Below are positions 42,354-50,799 of a stretch of 64,000 nt of DNA, in pieces. The notes under the pieces were generated by a model. It was given only the letters and a program-made list of their open reading frames with translations, made no database searches and was not told where the DNA came from. The stretch spans positions 124,001-188,000 of the forward strand of contig CAUVXJ010000011.1 in the NCBI GenBank assembly GCA_963555925.1, read 5' to 3'. The stretch's first letter is position 1. Every line of letters begins with the position of its first letter. The stretch is from Protofrankia sp963555925. GTDB taxonomy: Bacteria > Actinomycetota > Actinomycetes > Frankiales > Frankiaceae. The position numbers were made by a program, and so were the translations under genes.

Positions 42354-43547
42354 TTACAGGCGCTCGATGATGGTCGCGTTGGCCATACCGCCGCCTTCGC
42401 ACATGGTCTGCAGGCCGTATCTGCCGCCGGTTGCCTCCAGGTAGTTGACCAGCGTCCCCAACAGGCGGGTACCGGATGCGCCGAGCGCGTGCCCGAGGGC
42501 GATCGCGCCGCCACGAGGGTTGAGTTTCCCCGGATCGGCGGCGAGATCGTGTGCCCAGGCCAGCGGCACGGGCGCGAACGCCTCGTTGACCTCATAGGCG
42601 TCGATGTCGTCAATGGTCAGACCGGCCCGCGCGAGGACCTTCTGGGTTGCCGGGATGGGGCCGGTGAGCATCAGCATCGGGTCGTCACCGACCACGGAGA
42701 ACGCGTGGAAGCGGGCGCGTGGGCGCAGGCCGAGCGCGTTGGCGGTCTGCTCACTCATGATCAGTGCGGCGGACGCCGCGTCCGTGAGCGGGGAGGAGTT
42801 CCCAGGTGTGATCTTCCAGTCGATGTCGGGAAACCGTGCCCTCATGTCCGCGGTGGCGAAGGAGGGCTTGAGGGCGGCGAGCCCCTCGGCGCTCGTGCCC
42901 GCCCGTACGGTCTGGTCGACCAGATGCGTGCCGGTTGTGCCGTCCGGCGCGGGGGCCGTCACCGGCACGACCTCGTTGTCGAACGCGCCCGCGGCCGCGG
43001 CGTCGGCGGCGCGCTGGTGCGAGGCCGCCGAGTAGGCGTCGAGGGCCTCGCGGTCGAGCTTCCACTTCTTGGCGATCAGCTCGGCTGCGACCCCCTGGTT
43101 GACCAGGCCCTCAGGGTAGCGGGCGTGGATTCTCGCGTCCTGCGGGTCCTGGCCGATGGTCGGCGTGCCCATCGGGATGCGACTCATCGACTCGACGCCA
43201 CACGCGATCACGATGTCGTAGGCACCGGCGATCACGCCCTGCGCGCCGAAGTGCGCGGCCTGTTGGCTGGAGCCGCACTGGCGATCGATGGTCGTCGCCG
43301 GCACGGTCACCGGAAATCCCGCGGAGAGTACGGCGTTCCGGGTGATGTTCGAGGACTGCTCACCCACCTGCTGGACACATCCGCCGATGACATCGTCGAT
43401 CCGTGCCGGGTCGAGGTCATTGCGTTCGATCAATGACCGAAGCACGGTCGCGAGCAACGCAACCGGGTGTACCCCGGACAGGGCGCCGCCGGGCTTGCCT
43501 CGCCCGGACGCGGTCCGAACGACATCGATGATGACAGCGTTTCTCAT
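42354..43547 (-). CDS. Acetyl-CoA acyltransferase (thiolase)
   Basis: Thiolase of 397 residues; GGAGG just before the ATG at 43547 fixes the start. The nucleophilic Cys is in TIDRQCGSSQQAA, the catalytic His in GGAIALGHALGASG, and the second active-site Cys in the C-terminal MCEGGGMANATI. The CEGGG form is typical of actinobacterial FadA-type thiolases. It would release acetyl- or propionyl-CoA as the last beta-oxidation step, followed in the same direction by the 3-hydroxyacyl-CoA dehydrogenase gene. Confidence 0.94.
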   Translation of the reverse strand: MRNAVIIDVVRTASGRGKPGGALSGVHPVALLATVLRSLIERNDLDPARIDDVIGGCVQQVGEQSSNITRNAVLSAGFPVTVPATTIDRQCGSSQQAAHFGAQGVIAGAYDIVIACGVESMSRIPMGTPTIGQDPQDARIHARYPEGLVNQGVAAELIAKKWKLDREALDAYSAASHQRAADAAAAGAFDNEVVPVTAPAPDGTTGTHLVDQTVRAGTSAEGLAALKPSFATADMRARFPDIDWKITPGNSSPLTDAASAALIMSEQTANALGLRPRARFHAFSVVGDDPMLMLTGPIPATQKVLARAGLTIDDIDAYEVNEAFAPVPLAWAHDLAADPGKLNPRGGAIALGHALGASGTRLLGTLVNYLEATGGRYGLQTMCEGGGMANATIIERL

Positions 43548-43790
43548 GAATTTTCCTCCGGGCGGGCTCTGATCGGCCAGCGGCTGCGCGATCCTGGTCC
43601 TGTTCGCGCGGCAGGAGGCCCTGAGCAATCAAGGAAGCCGCCGGGCGAGGTCACAACGAGCCGCTCGCCGACCTCTGTCGTCAGTGGACTGCCGAGCCCA
43701 TCGTCATCCACCGGAGATTACGCGGTCAAAAAATCAGAATTTTTTGCATATCAAAGACTGTTTTATCCCGATTTTCGGGTCCGGATTTCC

Positions 43791-43822
43791 GGAGCCGGGG
43801 AGCCGGGGAGCCGGGGAGCCGG
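43791..43822. repeat. GGAGCCGG x4 tandem repeat
   Basis: Four perfect head-to-tail copies of GGAGCCGG lie in the spacer upstream of the pentapeptide-repeat gene, straight after an AT-rich stretch (43730-43775). Confidence 0.75.
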
Positions 43823-43980
43823 TGGTCCTGGTCGGGCCTGTGTTCGAAATCGGTGGCACTGGTCCGGCGTCGGCAATACCGTCGGCGCCGTCGCAGGAAC
43901 GGCAGCCGACTCCGCGCGGAGGTGTCGTCCCGTGGTCACGATGGGGACGGCTGGCTTCGTCATCGCATAGAACATCAGCT

Positions 43981-44928
43981 ATGCATGGGCGCGGTGACCG
44001 ATGGTGGCGGCTGGGGCCGGCGGCGGTAGGGCTGGCGATGCTGATCGGCCTGGCGGTGCTGTGGGTGCAGGTGCCGATCTTCTACGCGCCGGCGGCCGAC
44101 GGTCGGGCACCGGCGATCGCGACCACTCGTACCGGGATCATCCTCGCCGGCACCGTATTGATCATATTTGCCGGTGTGATGATGTGTCTTGCCGAGATCC
44201 GTAGGGCTGCCACCGGGGCGACCGAGAGAGATCGACAGGCGGCCGAGCGGGAGCTGGCCGGGCAGTTGATCGAGCGTTACACCCGAGCGGTCAACCAGCT
44301 TGGCTCGGACACGGCGGATGTGCGCCTCGGCGGGATCTATGCGCTCGAGCGGCTCGCGGGGGGTTTTCCCGAGGAGCAACCCGCCGTGGTCGAGATGTTG
44401 TCCGCGTTCGTCCGCGAGCACACGCGCCCCGGTCGGCCCGGCAATCGGCGCTGGAAGAGGGCGGCCGACGGCCCGGACACCGACATCCAGGCTGCGATCA
44501 ATGTGCTGGGTCGGCTCCCGGCGCGGGACGGGGTCCTGCGCGCCGATCTGACCGGTGCGGACCTGGCCGGTGCCCGGTTGGACCGCGCGAATCTCACCCG
44601 TGCGCGACTCGACGGCGTGAACCTGGCCGGCGCCCGGTTGGTCGAGGCGAACCTCACCCGTGCCGGGCTGGTCGGGGCGGACCTGCCCGCAGCCCGTCTC
44701 GACGGGGCGGATCTGACCGGAGCTCTGCTGGACAGGGCGAACCTCACCGATGCCCGGTTGGAAGGGGCCGACCTCACCGGAGCATGGCTGGACGGCGTGG
44801 ATCTCACCGGCGTGGTGCGGCTGACGCCGGAACAGCTCGAGGCCGCGCACGGGGACGCCGCGACGGTGCTGCCGGTGGGGTTCACCCGGCCGACATCCTG
44901 GCCCGAGGCGATCACCGTCCTGCTCTAG
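43981..44928 (+). CDS. Membrane-anchored pentapeptide-repeat protein
   Basis: Protein of 315 residues. Two N-terminal membrane helices (about 13-33 and 53-75) precede a charged cytosolic linker (RRAATGATERDRQAAEREL) and a helical domain with RYTRAVNQLGSDTADVRLGG and IYALERLA, as often seen before pentapeptide repeats. About 18 A(D/N)LxxAxL-type units follow (residues 185-280). The quadrilateral beta-helix would lie in the cytosol. Such proteins are widespread in actinobacteria with unknown function; some relatives act on DNA gyrase, but the membrane anchor makes that unlikely here. The start at ATG 43981 is the first after the hydrophobic segment. Confidence 0.88.
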   Translation: MHGRGDRWWRLGPAAVGLAMLIGLAVLWVQVPIFYAPAADGRAPAIATTRTGIILAGTVLIIFAGVMMCLAEIRRAATGATERDRQAAERELAGQLIERYTRAVNQLGSDTADVRLGGIYALERLAGGFPEEQPAVVEMLSAFVREHTRPGRPGNRRWKRAADGPDTDIQAAINVLGRLPARDGVLRADLTGADLAGARLDRANLTRARLDGVNLAGARLVEANLTRAGLVGADLPAARLDGADLTGALLDRANLTDARLEGADLTGAWLDGVDLTGVVRLTPEQLEAAHGDAATVLPVGFTRPTSWPEAITVLL

Positions 44929-45474
44929 AAGGCCGCTGAATAACGGCGTTCGATCCGCGAGCGGGCCGCCCGCTGGCGGCGCGTCGACCACTGAGCGCAG
45001 ACCGGCCGATGCCGGCGGCGGCTGAATACCTCGTTCGCACCGGATACTCGGTCGACACCCGCCGGCCGACGCCGCGGGCATTGCCGAGAGCGTTCCGGTG
45101 GACGTGATCTAGCTATCAGTTTCGCGACACCTTGGTCGGGAAATCATGCGTTGTGAGAGGCGCGGCCCCGATCGCGACTCCATCGATCGCCTGTCGCCGG
45201 GTGCGATCGCCATGCGGGCGACAGGTGGCCATTGGTCGGGTGTTCCCGGGGTATTTAACGCTAGGTAATGATAGTTACTATATGTAATTAAGTGGATGCC
45301 CTGTGGCAGCAACCAGATAGATCGTTTTTTGGTTGCCACTGGAATCGACGGCCGGATCATCGCGGGCATTCGGTTCCAGTCAGACTCGGATAGATAGGAA
45401 AATGTGGCGAGAGTCATACGTTGGCCGGGCATCGCGAAGGTCGTCTATATATGACCTAATCGGACATTAGCCAT
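44929..45474. other. Gene-free spacer with AT-rich palindrome
   Basis: No gene is convincing in the stretch between the pentapeptide-repeat gene and the terminator. The region 45250-45320 is AT-rich and contains the palindrome ATAGT-T-ACTAT (45271-45281) inside a longer imperfect symmetric block bounded by TAAT and ATTA. Short plus- and minus-strand frames here have no homology. Confidence 0.5.
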
Positions 45475-45521
45475 AAAAAGGCAAGAGGCAGTCGAGACGG
45501 TGATCCCGTCTCGGCTGCCTC
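45475..45521 (-). terminator. Intrinsic terminator of the HTH regulator gene
   Basis: A 16-bp stem (45485-45500 with 45506-45521, one G-T wobble) with a 5-nt loop is followed, in the minus direction, by TTGCCTTTTTATGG. It lies 80 bp past the stop of the HTH/TPR-like regulator gene, so it ends that transcript. Confidence 0.85.
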
Positions 45522-45600
45522 AGCGGCCTCGTGTGTGCGGCGTCCCGTGCTCGAATCGCTCAGCCCGTCCCGCGTTGCGGAGACCGGCGGAGCGTTGCCG

Positions 45601-47019
45601 TCAGGCTGCGCCGACGGCGGTCAGAGCGACCCGGGCGTGATCGGTGAGATCGGCGGCGCCGGGGCACCCGGTACGTTCGATTTCACGGCAGAGCGTCGCG
45701 ACGTCCCGGCCGGCCATGCCGGAGTCGAGAAGAGCCGCCTGCTCCACGGCCTGATGCCCGAGCTGAATAGCGGCATCGGCATCGCCGGCCTGGACATGCG
45801 CCACACCCAGCCTGGTCATTGCTTCCACCCGGGCGCGTGGGAAATCACCGGCCAGCCCGTCTGCGGCATTGTCCAGGTACGGAATCGCCGCGGCTCCGTC
45901 ACCGCTGGCCAGTAGCGCTTCACCAGCGAAAAGTGAAATGCAGGACGGGACGCACCAATAGATGTGCGGGGGATCCTCCGCCGGCTGCGACTGGCTGATG
46001 AGATGAACCGCGTCCTCGGCGGTCCTGGCGGCCGTGGTGCTTTCGCCGGCACGGCCGTACGCGAGAGCCAGCGCGCCGGAGATCGCCGCCTTCTCGGTGG
46101 CAGTCATTGCTGCCCGGGCCCCGGCCTGAGCCGACCGGAGCATGGTGACGGCGTCATTCGGGTCGCCATACCATGCAGCCTGCTCAGCCATGCAACGCAG
46201 GATGTTGGCACCGAGCGCGGGTTGGCCGGCCTCGCCGGCGGCCCGTAGCGCGACCATCCACAGGCGCTGGGCGCCCCCGTGGTAGCCGCTGTCGAAGGCT
46301 GCCCACCCGGCCAGGCGGGCCAGCTCAGCCGCGACAGCGTACAGCCGTGCCTCGTGGGCGTGGCCGTACAGGGCGGTCCGCAGGACGCGTACGGCGACTC
46401 GCAGCTCCGCCATGGAAAGTTCGTATATGTCATCTCCTCCGAGAACGTCATCCATCTTGCGAAGCGTGTCGACCCGCCGCTCGAAACCCGCGACGAGCGA
46501 GTCGTTCACGCGCTTTCCTTCGAGTGCCGCAGCAAGCCCGGCTGAATCGGTCATGAGCCAGTGATGCGCGACCGAGGTCAGCGCCACGCCGGACACGCTG
46601 AGAAACTTCCGCCGTTCCATGTTGGCGGTCACCTCCTCGAACCCGACGGCCAACCCGTCAGGTCTCCATAGAAGGTCGAGATCGGCGTCTGCCCATCGAG
46701 CCTCCCCATCGTCAACTGAATTCGACATGAGTGCCAGAGCCCCGGTTTCGGGCCCTGTGTAGTCGCACGCCCAACCCAGGGCTACGACATTGGTGCAGTA
46801 ATAGCGGGATAGTAGATCACAGTGTTCCCAGCTCGGGCGTTTGCCGCCCTCGTACTCCGAGAGGCGCTGCGCGGTCAACGCATCCCATGGTCTACCGATG
46901 TCCTCGGCGAGACTCCGGATCTCTTCCGCTGCCCGCGCCAGAGACAGGCCGCGGATCTGGCGTGCATGCTGCAACGGACCGATGGTAACCCTTCGAGGAG
47001 GCATCTGACCTTCTCCCAT
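45601..47019 (-). CDS. HTH regulator with TPR-like sensor region
   Basis: Protein of 472 residues of a type common in Streptomyces and Frankia. An N-terminal XRE-like HTH (about 12-75) contains RGLSLARAAEEI and LTAQRLSEYEGGKRPSW. A linker around NMERRKFLSVSGVALTSVAHH is the hallmark of these regulators, which often carry this MERR-(K/R)FL segment. The C-terminal 270 residues are helical repeats (TPR-like) with AELARLAGWAAFDSG and EDAVHLISQSQ. It probably senses a small ligand or partner protein. It is divergent from the WhiB gene. Start could be the internal ATG at 47004. Confidence 0.85.
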   Translation of the reverse strand: MGEGQMPPRRVTIGPLQHARQIRGLSLARAAEEIRSLAEDIGRPWDALTAQRLSEYEGGKRPSWEHCDLLSRYYCTNVVALGWACDYTGPETGALALMSNSVDDGEARWADADLDLLWRPDGLAVGFEEVTANMERRKFLSVSGVALTSVAHHWLMTDSAGLAAALEGKRVNDSLVAGFERRVDTLRKMDDVLGGDDIYELSMAELRVAVRVLRTALYGHAHEARLYAVAAELARLAGWAAFDSGYHGGAQRLWMVALRAAGEAGQPALGANILRCMAEQAAWYGDPNDAVTMLRSAQAGARAAMTATEKAAISGALALAYGRAGESTTAARTAEDAVHLISQSQPAEDPPHIYWCVPSCISLFAGEALLASGDGAAAIPYLDNAADGLAGDFPRARVEAMTRLGVAHVQAGDADAAIQLGHQAVEQAALLDSGMAGRDVATLCREIERTGCPGAADLTDHARVALTAVGAA

Positions 47020-47486
47020 TTGGCCGTCATGTCAAGGCATGTACTCGGAACGTAGCCAACCCCCCCTCCGGAGTCTAAGGACCCGAGGTCACCTGTGGTG
47101 AGTCGTTCTTCCTGGTCGGTCCGCGGCGGGGCACCTTGATTCTTGCCGGATTACGCCCCGGCCGGTATTCGCCGGCACCGTATGCGACCTCCGCCGGGCG
47201 CCGGGCCCTCGCGACTCAGGTGTACGCGGAGTATCCGGACGGTGATCGTGCGGATCTGTGAACTGTCGTCCCGATGTCCCTGGAAACCCTGATTCCCAGC
47301 GCTTCGAACGAATGGCGGCGACGGGACGTTGTACCTCAGCCTTTATTCAAGAGTCCCTGGCGTCGGCTCAGGTCATATTCCCCGTTCCCTGGTTCTGAAA
47401 CATTGCGAGTAGACACTCACTGGGGTCGGTCGTACGCTTCTGCTCGATTTAGTCTTCATGTCGACGCGACCACGGGACGGTGTCGG
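47020..47486. other. Divergent spacer, HTH regulator/WhiB
   Basis: This spacer holds the promoters of the divergent regulator and WhiB genes. The WhiB frame is open through 47274-47486, but this part lacks family similarity and has atypical composition. I see no further gene and no clear operator. Confidence 0.4.
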
Positions 47487-47867
47487 ATGGGCAGAAGAGT
47501 TCTTGTATTGGATGCGGCCGGCGAGCTGCGCGGCCAATTCGAGGACATGAACACCGCATATATGTGGCGTCATGTTCGGGCGCAGGAGCCGCAGTCCGCA
47601 GAGGATTTGGAAGTCTGGCGTCAGCGCAGCGCCTGCCGGGATGAGGACCCGGAGTTGTTCTTCCCGGTGGGTACTACCGGGCCGGCACAGCGACAGCTGG
47701 AGGAGGCCAAGGCCGTCTGCCGTCGCTGTCTGGTGATCCGCGAGTGCCTGAACTGGGCGCTCGATACCGGCCAGGATGCCGGTATCTGGGGTGGCCTGGA
47801 CGAGGATGAGCGTCGGGCCCTGCGCCGTCAGCTGGTGAGCGCTCCCGCTCCCCGGGTTCCACAGTGA
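47487..47867 (+). CDS. WhiB-family iron-sulfur regulator
   Basis: Wbl protein with the four cluster Cys: one in QRSACRDEDPELFFPVG, a C-x2-C pair in AVCRRCLVIREC, and the last in that same segment (C-x2-C-x5-C). The G-x-WGG turn (GIWGGLDEDERRAL) and a short basic tail follow. Starting at ATG 47487 it has 126 residues; ATG 47547 (106 residues, with GAGG close by) is equally plausible. An upstream-extended start near 47274 is unlikely. Wbl proteins bind a [4Fe-4S] cluster and partner with sigma-A to control redox, development or antibiotic-resistance genes. It overlaps the next gene by GTGA. Confidence 0.92.
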   Translation: MGRRVLVLDAAGELRGQFEDMNTAYMWRHVRAQEPQSAEDLEVWRQRSACRDEDPELFFPVGTTGPAQRQLEEAKAVCRRCLVIRECLNWALDTGQDAGIWGGLDEDERRALRRQLVSAPAPRVPQ

Positions 47868-48226
47868 TTACGAAAATGTTGCCGAGGGCCGCCTCGCCGG
47901 CGCTGCTGGCCTGCGCCATGGCGGATTGGCAGCACGCCGCGGCTCGCCTGTGGATCGCCGCACGCGAATATGCCGAGGCTGTGACCTCGGAGAGCGATGT
48001 CATGACATCCCTTGCCCGGCTGATCGCGGACGGAGCGCCGGAAGGAGAGATTCACCAAGCGCGGGCACTGCTGGCCCATCTGATGGCTATTCGCGAAGAG
48101 GCCGGGTGCAGACTGGGACTGACAGGGCTGCCCGACGAACTCGCTCGTGCCGGCCGGGATCTGCTGTCGGCCGCTCCTCTCGCGCGCAAGCACGCGATCC
48201 CCCGGCCGCGCGAGGGCGCCGCCTGA
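47864..48226 (+). CDS. Hypothetical protein coupled to WhiB
   Basis: Helical protein of 120 residues starting at a GTG that overlaps the WhiB stop. The sequence is Ala/Arg/Leu-rich and contains AMADWQHAAARLWIAAREYAE and ARALLAHLMAIREEAGCRLGL, two amphipathic helices. It has two Cys and no recognised domain. The stop-start overlap indicates it is made with the WhiB protein, perhaps as a binding partner or modulator. Confidence 0.55.
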   Translation: MITKMLPRAASPALLACAMADWQHAAARLWIAAREYAEAVTSESDVMTSLARLIADGAPEGEIHQARALLAHLMAIREEAGCRLGLTGLPDELARAGRDLLSAAPLARKHAIPRPREGAA

Positions 48227-48806
48227 TGATTGGACTCCGTGGGACGGCGACAACGGCTGTCGGCCGTCCGCGAGTGCGGGGCAGCGTACCCCGAGGAATG
48301 TTCCGCCGAGGTTTCGCCGCACTGACGCGGTGGTGTCGGCGGGCGGTCGACCGATGTACCCGACGCCCGAAAACTGTTTCTGCAACGAACTGGCCGGCGC
48401 TGCGCTGGTGTTACCTCGGTCGCATCCCGGAGGCTACCGAGAACTCGATCGAAAATCGTTGGAACATAACATCGCGAGGGTCTCCGCCGGGCAGAACAGG
48501 GCCGCTGGAGGTGCGAAAAGAGTCATGATCACGCTTTCCTCGGCCGGCAGCTGAGGTCCGCGTGGTCGGAAAAGCTCCCCGGCGCGGTCGCTGACAACGG
48601 TCGCGACCCCGGGTGAGACCCCGGCGCGGGCCATCTACCGCTCCCCTCCGCGGCTGAATGGCCTGCGCCGGCTGGTTAACTCTGCTCCTTTCGAGCCTGC
48701 GCCGCGGGCTCCTTGCCGCTGCCAGAGTGGTAACACGAGTGGAAACGACGCGACAGGTAACTGACCCGTACTTGCGCACGAGTGACACGAGTGAAAGGAG
48801 TCGGCC
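48227..48806. other. Spacer with repeated ACACGAGTG motif before GNAT-AAA gene
   Basis: No convincing gene. A 100-codon frame at 48226-48528 overlaps the previous stop but is Arg/Trp-rich and has no homology. The motif ACACGAGTG occurs at 48733-48741 and 48785-48793, with CACGAGTG at 48777-48784. The last copy abuts the ribosome site AAAGGAG (48794-48800). Confidence 0.45.
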
Positions 48807-50081
48807 ATGACCAACTGGCATGTACGGTCCTACGACACCACCGATCACACCGCTACGGTTCAACTGCTTGAGGAGGTCAGATCTGACGCGGAAGGGCCGT
48901 CGTTTGATTTGACGGACACGGTGCTCGCGTTGCGCGAGGACACTCCTGCTGTTGTGGCTGTCACACCCGATCAGTTCGTCGGCGTCGCGGTCGGGAAATA
49001 TGAGCGAGGACACGCCCGGGTACTTGCGCTGGCGATCTCGCCCGCATGGCGATACCGGGGCATCGGGTCCGCGCTCCTGCAGGCACTGGAGAACCAGCTC
49101 ATTCATGCCGGTCACCGCCGCATCACCACGCTGCTCGCGCCGGGCCAGTTCGGGGAACTAGCCTTCCGGAACCGAGGATTCGCCAAGACCGGGCTCACGC
49201 TCTATGAGAAGTACGAGCCGCTGCGGCCGGTTGACGTCACGACCGTGGAGCGCTGGGGCGGTACCCTGCTCACCGCGGCGGAATGGCACAGCCTGGCCGG
49301 GATGGCCGAGGGCAAGAAACTGGTGGAACAACGCTTGCTTCTTCCTATCAAGGAAAACGAGCTGGCCGAGACGTACGGGGTGGTCACGCCGACGACCATG
49401 CTTCTGTTCGGGCCACCGGGTACCGGGAAGACGTCGTTCGCGCGGGCGGTGGCGGCGCGCCTGGAGTGGCCGTTCGTGGAACTTCTGCCATCCCGGTTGG
49501 TGGCGACCGGCGGCGGCAACCTTGCTGGTGAGTTGCGTACAGCCATCACCGAGCTCATGCAGGTCGAACGGGTCGTGGTCTTCATCGACGAGGTGGATGA
49601 GATCGCGCAGTCCCGGGACGCGGTCGGGCCGGAAAGCCAGTCCGTGGTGAACGAGCTACTGAAGGCCATCCCGCAGTTCCGCGGCGCACCGGGGCGTCTG
49701 TTGATCTGCGCGACGAACTCGATCGCGGCGCTGGACCCGGCGTTCATCCGCCCCGGCCGCTTCGACCTCGTTCTTCCGGTCGGGCCGCCGGACGCACCCG
49801 GCCGCCGCCTGCTGCTCGACAGGTTCCTCGAGCGGATCGACAACAAGCAGGTCGACGTCGAACCGGTTGTCGCGGCCACCGAGCTGTTCACCCCGGCCGA
49901 TCTTGCTTCTACCGTGCAGCGCGCCGTGGCGGCGGCATTCCACCGCGCGGTCGACAAGGGTGAGCGCCTGCCGGTGACCACCGAAGATCTCCTGGCTGCT
50001 GCGCGCTCGTCGCGGCCGACCATCAGCGCCGACGAGCTTGACCGCTTCCGCTCAGACGCCAGGGCCTTCACCCGCAGCTGA
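48807..50081 (+). CDS. GNAT acetyltransferase fused to AAA+ ATPase
   Basis: Protein of 424 residues with two complete modules. Residues 1-135 form a GNAT fold with the acetyl-CoA-binding motif A ISPAWRYRGIGSALLQALE and strand LAFRNRGFAKTGL. Residues 170-420 form a classical AAA+ domain of the FtsH/CDC48/ARC type: Walker A GPPGTGKTS at 201, Walker B VVFIDEVDEIA, sensor 1 LLICATNS, and arginine-finger segment DPAFIRPGRFDLVLPVG. A C-terminal small lid domain follows. AAAGGAG is 6 bp before ATG 48807. The fusion suggests ATP-driven remodelling of a protein that is also N-acetylated. The function is unknown to me. Confidence 0.93.
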   Translation: MTNWHVRSYDTTDHTATVQLLEEVRSDAEGPSFDLTDTVLALREDTPAVVAVTPDQFVGVAVGKYERGHARVLALAISPAWRYRGIGSALLQALENQLIHAGHRRITTLLAPGQFGELAFRNRGFAKTGLTLYEKYEPLRPVDVTTVERWGGTLLTAAEWHSLAGMAEGKKLVEQRLLLPIKENELAETYGVVTPTTMLLFGPPGTGKTSFARAVAARLEWPFVELLPSRLVATGGGNLAGELRTAITELMQVERVVVFIDEVDEIAQSRDAVGPESQSVVNELLKAIPQFRGAPGRLLICATNSIAALDPAFIRPGRFDLVLPVGPPDAPGRRLLLDRFLERIDNKQVDVEPVVAATELFTPADLASTVQRAVAAAFHRAVDKGERLPVTTEDLLAAARSSRPTISADELDRFRSDARAFTRS

Positions 50082-50457
50082 AGCTTCCGCCACTGCGCCG
50101 ACCGGATGCCCGCGGCCGGGCCCGCGTCGGGACGGTCGTCTGGCGTGGCTGCTGGGGTCTCCGTTGTCCGCATTGACCCCGATGGTGCATAGTTGATGTG
50201 TTCGTGTCTACTAATGCTAGTGGGTGTTGTTCTTTACATGTTTCTCTGTTGGTTTTTGCTATCGCGCAGAGATCGAACAGGGATCGAGCAGGGATCGAGC
50301 AGGGGATGTCCGGGGGGAGCACGCGGGGAGCGGAGACGCGGACCTGGCGACATGGCATGCAGGCTCGCAAGGTGCGCTGCAGGCCAAGGTGCGCTGCAGG
50401 CCAAGGTGCTGTGCAGGCTCACCGGGTTACGTGAGCCTGCACAGCCGCCGCTTGCAG
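50082..50457. other. Spacer with two tandem repeat tracts
   Basis: An AT-rich part (50195-50265) is followed by three 11-nt units GATCGARCAGG (50271-50303) and three 17-nt units beginning AAGGTGCGCTGCAGGCC (50369-50419, the third diverged). The area lies between the converging GNAT-AAA and 75-residue protein genes. No gene is seen. Confidence 0.6.
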
Positions 50458-50685
50458 CTACTTCCCGCCGGTGTCGGAAAGCAGGGTCAGTGCGTAGGCC
50501 GCCCGGAAGTACTTGTTTTTGCCCAGATCCGAGATGGTTTTGACGTTCAGTGCCTGGTTGAGCAGTTTTCCGTCATCATCGGTCACGCCGGCGAGCGCGC
50601 TCACCGGCGCGCGGAGTACCTCGCTGAGACTCTTGTTCTCCCAGTCCTTGTCCAGCTGCGTGTCAAGGTCTGCGCTGATCGGCAT
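50458..50685 (-). CDS. 75-residue protein with helix-hairpin-helix-like core
   Basis: Small acidic protein (MPISADLDTQLDKDW...). The segment LAGVTDDDGKLLNQALNVKT with ISDLGKNKY resembles a single helix-hairpin-helix of the DUF4332/HhH type: L-x-G-V, then a long helix, then V-x-T-I-x-D-L. AAGGGGAACC precedes the ATG. It lies 114 bp after the Nudix-like gene on the same strand and may be co-transcribed. It could bind nucleic acid or a protein partner. Confidence 0.65.
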   Translation of the reverse strand: MPISADLDTQLDKDWENKSLSEVLRAPVSALAGVTDDDGKLLNQALNVKTISDLGKNKYFRAAYALTLLSDTGGK

Positions 50686-50799
50686 GTTCTGGTTCCCCTT
50701 TCCCGGAGGCTGGCCCGTGCGAGTACGAGTCTGCGCCGGTGGCGGGGAGATCGCCGGACGTGGCGGGTCGCGGGATCCCGGGCGGCCGGATCCCGGCCC

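Noticed and set aside
48226..48528. 100-codon frame starting in TGATG overlap after the WhiB partner
   Set aside because: Arg/Trp-rich composition, no ribosome site and no similarity; the overlap alone is not enough.
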